The position numbers and the translations under genes were made by a program. The notes under the pieces are model-generated. The model searched no databases and was not told where the DNA came from. It saw only the letters and a list, made by a program, of their open reading frames with translations. DNA of 64,000 nt from the NCBI RefSeq assembly GCF_015704865.1, contig NZ_JADQTO010000003.1, forward strand, positions 1 to 64,000, written 5' to 3'. Shown here one piece after another: positions 31,969-39,366 of this stretch. The stretch comes from Actinoplanes aureus (GTDB taxonomy: Bacteria; Actinomycetota; Actinomycetes; Mycobacteriales; Micromonosporaceae). Numbering within the stretch: position 1 is the stretch's first letter; each line of letters starts with the position of its first letter.

Positions 31969-34875
31969 ATGCGTAAACGCGGTTTGGCCGTCCTCGCCGC
32001 CGCCCTGCTGGTCGTGCCGCTGTCCCCAGGGGCCGCGCAGGCCGATCCCGCCTATCCGTTCCGCGATCCGAGCCTGCCCCTGGAGGCCCGGGTCGACGAC
32101 CTCGTCGGGCGGCTCACCCTCGACGAGAAGATCTCCCTGCTGCACCAGTACCAGCCGGCCATCCCACGCCTCGGCATCGAGGTGTTCAAGACCGGCACCG
32201 AGGCGCTGCACGGCGTCGCCTGGTCCAACGACTACCGCAACAACGCCGCCAAGATCGACGCGACGGCGACCGTCTTCCCGCAGGCCGTCGGCCTGGCCAG
32301 CACCTGGGACCCGGAGCTGATCGAGCGGGTCGGCGCGGCGGTCGGCGACGAGCTGCGCGGCTTCCACGCGCAGGACCCGGGGGTCTGGGGGCTGAACGCC
32401 TGGGCGCCGGTGGTGAACCTGCTGCGCGACCCGCGCTGGGGCCGCAACGAGGAGGGCTACTCGGAGGATCCGCTGCTGTCCGGCGCGATCGCCACCGCCT
32501 ACGGGCACGGTCTGCAGGGCGACGACCCGGACCACCTGAAGGTCGCGCCCACCCTGAAGCACTACGCCGCCTACAACAACGAGACCAAGCGGGACGTCAC
32601 CTCGTCGAACGTGCCGCAGCGGGTGCTCAACGAGTACGAGCGCAAGCCGTTCGAGATCGCCCTGGAGAACGACGCCGCGACCGGCGTGATGGCCTCCTAC
32701 AACCTGATCAACGGCCGGCCCGCCACCGTCGACCCGGACCTCGCCGGCATCGTCCGGGACTGGAGCGACCGGCGGCTCTTCAACGTCAGTGACGCCTGGG
32801 CGCCGACCAACCTGACCGGCTCCCAGAAGTACTTCGCCACCCAGGCCGAGGCGAACGCCGCGATCCTCAAGGCCGGTCTGGACAGCTTCACGGTCAACGA
32901 CACCAACGCCGAACCCACCACGACCGCGATCAAACAGGCCCTCACCCAGGGCCTGATCACCGAGGCGGACGTGGACGAGTCGGTCGGCAACGCGCTGAGC
33001 ATCCGGTTCCGGCTCGGCGAGTTCGATCCGGACGGTGGCCCCTACGCGGACATCACCCCCGCGGTGATCGACAGCCCGCAGCACCGGGCGCTGGCCCGGG
33101 AGACCGCCGCCGAGGCGGCGGTGCTGCTCAAGAACAACAGGGCCGCGCTGCCGCTCAAGGCCGCCGGTTCGGTCGCGGTGGTCGGTCCGCTCGCCGACAA
33201 GCTCTACACCGATTGGTACGGCGGACAGCTCCCGTACGAGGTCACGGTGCTCGACGGCATCAAGGAGCGGGCGTCCTCGGTGACCAGCTCGTTCGGTGCC
33301 GACCGGATCGCCCTGAAGGACGTGTCGACCGGCCGCTATGTGACCGGCGGTTCCGGCCCGGTCGGAGTCGTCGAGACCACTCCCACGCCGGCCGCCCAGT
33401 TCGACAGCGTGGACTGGGGCGACGGAGTCTCCACCCTGCGCAACGTCGGCAACCAGAAGATGCTCGGCTACGGCTGGGGACCGTTCGTCACCGTGGAGAA
33501 CAACCCGACCGGCTGGTTCGTGCAGCAGCAGTTCAAGCTCGAGGAGCAGTCCGACGGCACGTACGTGCTGCACTACGTCGGCTACGAGACCCAAGAGCCG
33601 TGGTTCGGCGCCAACCAGTACGTGACGATCGGCGCCGACGGCAATCTGGCCCTCGGCTCGCCGGACGCGGCCGGCGCCGCCCGCTTCACCAAGGAGGTCC
33701 TGGTCGACGGCGTGGCCGAGGCGGCCGCCACCGCGAAGGCGGCGGGCACCGCGGTCGTCGTGGTCGGCACCGACCCGTTCGTCGCCGGCCGTGAGGTCCA
33801 CGACCGCACCTCGACGGACCTCGGCGCGCGTCAGGAGGCGCTGATCAAGGCGGTCCGGCAGGCGAACCCGAACACCGTCGTGGTGGTGCAGAGCAGTTAC
33901 CCGCAGACGCTCACCTGGGCGCAGCAGAACGTGCCGGCCATCCTGTGGACCACGCACGCCGGCGCCGAGACCGGGCACGCGGTGGCCGACGTGCTCTACG
34001 GCGACGTGAACCCGTCCGGCCGGGTCACCCAGACCTGGTACCGCTCGACCGCCGATCTGCCGGCCGACCTGTTGCAGTACGACATCATCAGCACCGAGCA
34101 GACCTACCTCTACAGCGACGCCAAGCCGTTGTACGCGTTCGGGCACGGACTCTCCTACACGAACTTCCGCTACGGGACCCCGAGGGTCAGCGACGGCAAG
34201 GTCAGCCTGACCGTCACCAACACCGGCAAGCGGGCCGGCGACGAGGTCGTCCAGCTCTACACCCACCAGCGCACCTCCCGGGACGCCACCGCGAACAAGC
34301 AACTGCGCGGCTTCCAGAAGGTGCACCTGGCGGCCGGGCAGAGCAAGACCGTCACGTTCGCGCTGAAACCGGCCGACCTGGCCCGCTGGGATCAGACCCG
34401 GCAGCGCTGGGTGGTCGAGACCTCGGTCTACGACGTGCTGCTCGGCTCCTCGTCGGACGACATCCGGCAGCGGGCGGCGCTTCCGGTGCGCGGGGAGACC
34501 ATCCCGGCGCGCGATCTGTCCAAGGAGACGAGGGCGGAGACCTTTGACGCGTACGCCGGAGTGAAGTTGCTCGATGAGAGCAAGGAGCGCGGCACCGTGG
34601 CCGGGGCGACGCAAGCCGGCGACTGGATCGCCTTCAAGGATGCCGCCCTGCGGGGCGGGACCACCTTCACGGCTCGCGCTTCCGGCGCCGGCACCGTGCA
34701 GGTCCGGCTCGGCTCGCCGACCGGCCGCCTGCTCGGCACCGCCACGCTCGCCGACACCGGCGGGATCTACCAGTACGCGACGGTGACCGCCCCGCTCGCC
34801 CGGGCCACCGGCCGCCAGGACGTCTACCTGGTGCCGAGCCCCGGCCTGCGGCTCGCCACCTTCAGCATCCGGTAA
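31969..34875 (+). CDS. secreted GH3 beta-glycosidase with inserted trefoil-like and CBM6-like domains
   Basis: A 968-residue exported enzyme. A signal peptide (MRKRGLAVLAAALLVVPLSP, cleavage near AQA) precedes a GH3 N-domain with KTGTEALHGVAW, DPRWGRNEEGYSEDP, LKHYAAYNNE and nucleophile region NVSDAWAP. The GH3 C-domain is interrupted at about 430-575 by an insertion (ALKDVSTGRYVTGG to ARFTKEVL) that looks like a fascin/beta-trefoil carbohydrate-binding fold. A fibronectin III-like domain and a CBM6-like C-terminus (about 850-968) follow. GH3 enzymes remove terminal beta-glucose or beta-xylose. Beside the alpha-xylosidase and importer, it probably trims xyloglucan or xylan oligosaccharides. 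The start at 31969 follows CAGGAGAG; the operator lies upstream. Confidence 0.92.
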   Translation: MRKRGLAVLAAALLVVPLSPGAAQADPAYPFRDPSLPLEARVDDLVGRLTLDEKISLLHQYQPAIPRLGIEVFKTGTEALHGVAWSNDYRNNAAKIDATATVFPQAVGLASTWDPELIERVGAAVGDELRGFHAQDPGVWGLNAWAPVVNLLRDPRWGRNEEGYSEDPLLSGAIATAYGHGLQGDDPDHLKVAPTLKHYAAYNNETKRDVTSSNVPQRVLNEYERKPFEIALENDAATGVMASYNLINGRPATVDPDLAGIVRDWSDRRLFNVSDAWAPTNLTGSQKYFATQAEANAAILKAGLDSFTVNDTNAEPTTTAIKQALTQGLITEADVDESVGNALSIRFRLGEFDPDGGPYADITPAVIDSPQHRALARETAAEAAVLLKNNRAALPLKAAGSVAVVGPLADKLYTDWYGGQLPYEVTVLDGIKERASSVTSSFGADRIALKDVSTGRYVTGGSGPVGVVETTPTPAAQFDSVDWGDGVSTLRNVGNQKMLGYGWGPFVTVENNPTGWFVQQQFKLEEQSDGTYVLHYVGYETQEPWFGANQYVTIGADGNLALGSPDAAGAARFTKEVLVDGVAEAAATAKAAGTAVVVVGTDPFVAGREVHDRTSTDLGARQEALIKAVRQANPNTVVVVQSSYPQTLTWAQQNVPAILWTTHAGAETGHAVADVLYGDVNPSGRVTQTWYRSTADLPADLLQYDIISTEQTYLYSDAKPLYAFGHGLSYTNFRYGTPRVSDGKVSLTVTNTGKRAGDEVVQLYTHQRTSRDATANKQLRGFQKVHLAAGQSKTVTFALKPADLARWDQTRQRWVVETSVYDVLLGSSSDDIRQRAALPVRGETIPARDLSKETRAETFDAYAGVKLLDESKERGTVAGATQAGDWIAFKDAALRGGTTFTARASGAGTVQVRLGSPTGRLLGTATLADTGGIYQYATVTAPLARATGRQDVYLVPSPGLRLATFSIR

Positions 34876-34881
34876 CGGGGG

Positions 34882-34923
34882 CACCGTGGGTGTGCCCGGC
34901 CAGCGCCGGGCGCACCCACGGTG
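34882..34923 (+). terminator. strong terminator of the GH3 gene
   Basis: A 19-bp stem (34882-34900 with 34905-34923, one wobble pair) with a CAGC loop begins 7 bases after the GH3 stop. Confidence 0.92.
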
Positions 34924-34928
34924 ATCAG

Positions 34929-35021
34929 TGAACCCTTTTCGACGTGGCCAGGGCGGCACCACCCGGCGCCGGCCGAGCGGCCCAGAGATCTAGGGCCCGA
35001 CGCCAGGTTGAAAAGGGTTCA
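34929..35021. promoter_or_regulatory. separated 12-bp inverted repeat around the lacI promoter
   Basis: TGAACCCTTTTC (34929-34940) and its exact inverse GAAAAGGGTTCA (35010-35021) flank 69 bases that should hold the lacI promoter; the right copy ends 23 bases before the GTG. They differ from the GTCGAAGC operators, so another regulator, DNA looping or an RNA stem is possible. Confidence 0.6.
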
Positions 35022-35044
35022 TTAGGATCGACGAAAGGAGAGCT

Positions 35045-36082
35045 GTGGCGACATGGGGAGGCGCAGTGCCGACGATCAACGACGTCGCCAGGGCGGCCGG
35101 GGTGTCGCCCAGCACGGTGTCGTACGTGCTGAGCGGCCGCCGCCCGATCTCGGCCGAGACCCGCGCCCGGGTCCAGGCCGCCATCGCCGAGCTCGGGTTC
35201 CACCCGCACGCCGGCGCCCGCGCCCTGGCCAGCAGCAAGACCAACGTGCTCGCGCTCGTCGCGCCGCTGCGTGTGGACGTCAACGTGCCGGTCATCATGC
35301 AGTTCGCCACCGCGGTGGTCACCGCGGCCCGGTCCTACAACCACGACGTGCTGCTGCTGACCAAGGACGAGGGGACCGCCGGGCTGGAGCGGGTGGCGCA
35401 CAGCACCATGGTCGACGCGTTGATACTGATGGACCTCGAGCGCGACGACCTGCGGATCCCGGCCCTGCGCCGGCTGAAGCAGCCGTCGGTGCTGATCGGT
35501 CTGCCCGCCGACCACACCGGCATCGCCTGCGTCGACCTGGACTTCGGTGCGGCGGCCAAGGCGGCGCTGACCCACCTCGCCGGGCACGGCCACCAGCGGA
35601 TCGGCCTGGTCGGCCCGTCGCCGGCGGTCTACCGGCGGCAGACGACGTACGCGGACCGGTTCCTCACCGGTTTCCTGGAGACCTCGGCCGAGCTGGGCCT
35701 GCGGACCGTGACGCACCCGTGCGAGCCGGGCGGCGAGGGGGTCCGGGCCTGCCTCGCCGAGATCGACGCCGAGTTGCCCGCCCTCACCGCCCTGGTCGTG
35801 CACAACGAGGAGGCGCTGCGGCCGCTGCTGGACCTGTTGCAGGCCACCGGCCGGCGGGTTCCGGAGGACATCTCGATCGTGGCGATCTGCCCGCGGGACG
35901 TGGCCGTCTCGATGCCGGTCAACCTCACCTCGATCGACATCCCGGCGCACGAAGTCGGCACGCTCGCCGTGGAGACCGCGATGCGGCTGCTCGACGGCCG
36001 CCGCGTGGAGTACACCCGACTGCTAGAGCCGAGCCTCGTCGAGCGCGACAGCTGCCGGGAAATCTCCACGTCACACCGTTGA
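35045..36082 (+). CDS. LacI-family repressor of the xyloglucan-oligosaccharide locus
   Basis: A 345-residue regulator with N-terminal LacI helix-turn-helix PTINDVARAAGVSPSTVSYV, hinge HPHAGARALAS and a periplasmic-binding-like ligand domain. The GTG at 35045 follows AAAGGAG. It lies between the GH3 gene and the importer operon, and three copies of one palindrome surround it, so it very probably binds GTCGAAGCGCTTCGAC and is released by an imported sugar (isoprimeverose, xylose-glucose oligomers or similar; inference). No such palindrome lies before its own gene. Confidence 0.92.
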   Translation: MATWGGAVPTINDVARAAGVSPSTVSYVLSGRRPISAETRARVQAAIAELGFHPHAGARALASSKTNVLALVAPLRVDVNVPVIMQFATAVVTAARSYNHDVLLLTKDEGTAGLERVAHSTMVDALILMDLERDDLRIPALRRLKQPSVLIGLPADHTGIACVDLDFGAAAKAALTHLAGHGHQRIGLVGPSPAVYRRQTTYADRFLTGFLETSAELGLRTVTHPCEPGGEGVRACLAEIDAELPALTALVVHNEEALRPLLDLLQATGRRVPEDISIVAICPRDVAVSMPVNLTSIDIPAHEVGTLAVETAMRLLDGRRVEYTRLLEPSLVERDSCREISTSHR

Positions 36083-36124
36083 CACGAATGGCGCTCGTTC
36101 CATAGCGTCTCGGCAAGGCACATC

Positions 36125-36140
36125 GTCGAAGCGCTTCGAC
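36125..36140. promoter_or_regulatory. LacI-type operator 2
   Basis: The perfect 16-bp palindrome GTCGAAGCGCTTCGAC, 80-95 bp before the sugar-binding protein gene. Confidence 0.92.
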
Positions 36141-36153
36141 ATAACGTTTCGAT

Positions 36154-36173
36154 TCGTCGAAGCGCTTCGACGA
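36154..36173. promoter_or_regulatory. LacI-type operator 3
   Basis: The perfect 20-bp palindrome TCGTCGAAGCGCTTCGACGA. Its centre is 31 bp from that of operator 2, about three helical turns, so two dimers would sit on the same DNA face over the operon promoter. Confidence 0.92.
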
Positions 36174-36219
36174 TGCGGCCGCTGGCTTTGACCAATTCCA
36201 GTCCCCCTGGGAGGACGGC

Positions 36220-37530
36220 ATGTTCCGATCCCGAACCGGCCTCGCGGCCGGTGCGCTGCTGCTCGCGGCATCCCTCGGTCTGACCGCCTGCGGCGGCGAC
36301 GACGGTGGCGCCGAGGAGGGCGCCGACGCGAAGGCCCTGACGCTCTGGCACTACGAGGGCCCGACCAGTGCCATGGGCATCGCCTGGAACAAGGCGATCG
36401 AGATCTTCAAGGAGAAGCACCCCGGCGTCGAGGTGAAGTTCGAGGAGAAGGGCTTCGAGCAGATCCAGCAGAACGCCCAGATGATCCTCAACTCCGACAG
36501 CGCGCCGGACATCATGGAGTACAACAAGGGCAACGCGACCGCCGGCCTGCTCTCCAAGCAGGGCCTGCTCACCGACCTCAGCGAGCAGGCCACCCAGCGC
36601 GGCTGGGACTCCAAGCTGAGCTCGAGCCTGCAGACCACCGCCAAGTACGACGAAGACGGCATCATGGGCGCAGGCAAGTTCTTCGGCGTGCCCAACTACG
36701 GCGAGTACGTGATGGTCTACTACAACAAGGACCTGTTCACGAAGCACAAGGTCGAGGTGCCGACCACCCTCGACGAGTTCACCGCGGCGATGGACACCTT
36801 CGTCAAGGCCGGCGTGACCCCGCTGTCGGTCGGTGGCGCCGAGTACCCGGCTCAGCAGATCTTCTACGAGCTGGCGCTCTCCAAGGGCGACCGGGCCTTC
36901 GTCGACGACTACCAGCTCTACAAGAACAAGGTCGACTTCAAGGGGCCGCAGCTCAGCTACGGCGCGCAGACCTTCGCCGACTGGGTGAAGGCCGGCTATA
37001 TCTCGAAGGACTCGGCCGGCATCAAGGCCGAGGACATGGGCGTCGCCTTCACCCAGGGCAAGTTCCCGATCCTGATCTCCGGCAGCTGGTGGTACGGCCG
37101 GTTCGCCACCGACATCAAGAACTTCGAGTGGGGCACGTTCCTCTTCCCCGGCAACAACCTGCACCCGGGCTCCAGCGGCAACCTCTGGGTGGTGCCGGAG
37201 AAGAGCAAGGCCAAGGCGCTGGCGTACGACTTCATCGACATCACCATGTCGCCGGAGATCCAGGCGCTGCTCGGCAACAGCGGTGGTGTCCCGGTCGCGG
37301 CCGACGTCGCGCAGATCACCGACCCGAAGAACAAGGAACTGATCGAGAACTTCAACAAGATCTCGACCAATGACGGCCTCGCCTTCTACCCGGACTGGCC
37401 GGCTCCCGGCTACTACGACGTGCTCGTCGCCGGTGTCCAGGGCCTGATCAACGGCTCGAAGACCCCGGACGCGTTCCTCGACGAGATCGCCGGGCCGTAC
37501 AACGAGAACCTCGCGGATCTCGGCAAGTAA
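36220..37530 (+). CDS. ABC sugar transporter, extracellular solute-binding lipoprotein
   Basis: A 436-residue lipoprotein (lipobox LTAC, Cys 25) of the family 1 sugar-binding proteins (CUT1 class), starting LTLWHYEG and including APDIMEYNKGNATAGLLSKQ. It captures oligosaccharides outside the cell. The ATG follows GGGAGGA. It heads the importer operon and has two operators upstream. A hairpin separates it from the permeases, which usually lets the binding protein be made in excess. The gene for the ATPase is absent from the operon. Confidence 0.94.
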   Translation: MFRSRTGLAAGALLLAASLGLTACGGDDGGAEEGADAKALTLWHYEGPTSAMGIAWNKAIEIFKEKHPGVEVKFEEKGFEQIQQNAQMILNSDSAPDIMEYNKGNATAGLLSKQGLLTDLSEQATQRGWDSKLSSSLQTTAKYDEDGIMGAGKFFGVPNYGEYVMVYYNKDLFTKHKVEVPTTLDEFTAAMDTFVKAGVTPLSVGGAEYPAQQIFYELALSKGDRAFVDDYQLYKNKVDFKGPQLSYGAQTFADWVKAGYISKDSAGIKAEDMGVAFTQGKFPILISGSWWYGRFATDIKNFEWGTFLFPGNNLHPGSSGNLWVVPEKSKAKALAYDFIDITMSPEIQALLGNSGGVPVAADVAQITDPKNKELIENFNKISTNDGLAFYPDWPAPGYYDVLVAGVQGLINGSKTPDAFLDEIAGPYNENLADLGK

Positions 37531-37538
37531 AGCGCAGC

Positions 37539-37568
37539 GCGCGGGCGGTGGTCCGCCACCGCCCGCGC
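37539..37568 (+). promoter_or_regulatory. intercistronic hairpin after the binding-protein gene
   Basis: A perfect 13-bp stem (37539-37551 with 37556-37568) and TCCG loop lies in the 55-bp gap between binding protein and permease genes. It probably stabilises the upstream mRNA or causes partial termination. Confidence 0.8.
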
Positions 37569-37585
37569 CGCGAAAGGGAGCCGGT

Positions 37586-38473
37586 ATGGCTAAAAACAAG
37601 GGTTACGCGGTCTATCTGATCCCCGGCGTGCTCGCCTCGCTGCTGGTGATCATCGTGCCGCTGATCATGACGGTGTACGTCAGCTTCACCAAGTGGACCG
37701 GCGTCGGCAGCCCGCGCTGGGTCGGCCTCGACAACTACACCCGTCTCTTCGGCGACACCCTGTTCTGGCAGTCGTTCAGCAACATCATCCTGCTGATCAT
37801 CGCGATGGCGGTGATACCCACGCTGCTCGGCCTGGTGCTGGCGGCGGTGCTGTTCGACTACGTGGCCAAGCACTTCAGCGACCGCTGGGCCGGCTTCTTC
37901 CGCTCCGGCTACTACCTGCCGCAGGTGATCCCGGTGGCGGTGACCGGCATCGTCTGGGCCTGGATCCTGCATCCCAGCTACGGCGCGCTGAACCGGATCC
38001 TCGAAGCGGTCGGGCTCGGCGGGCTGGCCAAGAACTGGCTCGGCGACCCGGACTACGCGCTGTACAGCGTGATGGCCGTGATGATCTGGTTCCAGCTGGG
38101 CTATCCGATCGTCATGTTCATGTCCGGGCTGCAGCGCATCGACCCGTCGATCTACGAGGCCGCGGACCTGGACGGCGCGAGCTGGTGGCAGCGCTTCCGG
38201 AAGATCACGGTGCACATGATCCGGCCCGAGTTCTACGTCGTGCTGATCACCACCACGATCGCCGCGCTGAAGATCTTCGGGCAGGTCTTCGTGCTGACCC
38301 GGGGCGGGCCGAGCAACTCGACGCTGGTGCCGTCGTACTTCGCGTACAAGAACTTCTTCGAGAAAGCCCAGGTCGGGTACGGCTCGGCGATCTCCACCGT
38401 GCTCACCGTGCTGATCATCGTGCTGGCGTTCGTCTTCCTGCGCCTGCAACACCGGGCTGAGGAGCTGTCATGA
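37586..38473 (+). CDS. ABC sugar transporter permease, MalF type
   Basis: A 295-residue permease with six TM helices (first IPGVLASLLVIIVPLIMTVYV) and the EAA loop YEAADLDGASWWQRFRKITV that docks the ATPase. It is the first permease of a CUT1 oligosaccharide importer. The ATG follows AAAGGGAG. Its stop overlaps the next start by 4 bp (ATGA). Confidence 0.94.
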   Translation: MAKNKGYAVYLIPGVLASLLVIIVPLIMTVYVSFTKWTGVGSPRWVGLDNYTRLFGDTLFWQSFSNIILLIIAMAVIPTLLGLVLAAVLFDYVAKHFSDRWAGFFRSGYYLPQVIPVAVTGIVWAWILHPSYGALNRILEAVGLGGLAKNWLGDPDYALYSVMAVMIWFQLGYPIVMFMSGLQRIDPSIYEAADLDGASWWQRFRKITVHMIRPEFYVVLITTTIAALKIFGQVFVLTRGGPSNSTLVPSYFAYKNFFEKAQVGYGSAISTVLTVLIIVLAFVFLRLQHRAEELS

Positions 38474-39357
38474 CCGTCACGGCTACGAAAGCTCCCGCGC
38501 GTACCCCGGAGGGTGAGGCGCCGAAGGCGCTGAGGCATCGCAACCCGGTCCGGTTCTTCGTGCTCGCCGGCCTGCTGGTGCTGCTGCTCCTGCTGGTCGG
38601 CCCGCTGCTGGTCGTCGCGGTCAACGCGGTGAAGAGCCCGGCCCAGTACGCCGGAAGCGGCCCGCTCTCCCTCCCGACCAGCCTCTACTGGGACGGCATC
38701 GTCGACTTCTGGAACCGGGTCAACTTCGGCCAGAAGCTCTGGAACAGCTTCATCACCAGCCTGGTCGTCGCGGTCCTCGGCGTCGTGCTGAGCATCCTGA
38801 ACGCGTACGCGCTGGGCATCGGCCGGGTGAAGGGCCGCATCTGGTTCCTGGTGTTCTTCCTGGTCGCGAACCTGCTGCCGCAGGAGGTGCTGGTCTACCC
38901 GCTGTACTACATCTCCAAGGAGGCGGGCCTCTACGACAACCTCATCGCGATCGTCATCATCTTCACGGTCACCCAGAGCGCGTTCGGCACCTACCTGCTG
39001 ACCTCGGTCTACAGCGAGTTTCCCCGGGAGCTGCTGGACGCCGCCTCGGTGGACGGCGCCGGGAAGTGGCTCACCCTGTGGCGGGTCGTGGTCCCGGTCA
39101 GCATGCCGACGCTCGGCGTCCTCTTCACGTTCTTCTTCATCTGGACGTGGAACGAGTTCTTCCTGCCACTGATCTTCCTGATCTCCAACGACAACCAGAC
39201 CGTCCCGGTGGCCCTCGGCGTCCTCCAGGGCGACCGGATGATGGACGCCACCACCACCAGCGCTTCCGCGCTGATCGGCATCCTCCCCGCGATGCTCTTC
39301 TTCCTGATCTTCCAGCGGACCCTCACGCGCGGCATCGCCGCCGGCGCCATCAAGTAA
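38470..39357 (+). CDS. ABC sugar transporter permease, MalG type
   Basis: A 295-residue permease with six TM helices and EAA loop LLDAASVDGAGKWLTLWRVV, the second CUT1 permease. No ATP-binding gene follows, so, as in Streptomyces, a shared MsiK-like ATPase elsewhere in the genome is expected to drive the transporter. It is followed by the GH31 gene after 9 bases. Confidence 0.94.
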   Translation: MTVTATKAPARTPEGEAPKALRHRNPVRFFVLAGLLVLLLLLVGPLLVVAVNAVKSPAQYAGSGPLSLPTSLYWDGIVDFWNRVNFGQKLWNSFITSLVVAVLGVVLSILNAYALGIGRVKGRIWFLVFFLVANLLPQEVLVYPLYYISKEAGLYDNLIAIVIIFTVTQSAFGTYLLTSVYSEFPRELLDAASVDGAGKWLTLWRVVVPVSMPTLGVLFTFFFIWTWNEFFLPLIFLISNDNQTVPVALGVLQGDRMMDATTTSASALIGILPAMLFFLIFQRTLTRGIAAGAIK

Positions 39358-39366
39358 AGGATCTTC

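Noticed and set aside
31891..34962. A 1023-residue minus-strand frame opposite the GH3 gene
   Set aside because: Same GC-driven shadow. The plus strand has a signal peptide, GH3 motifs and a ribosome site.
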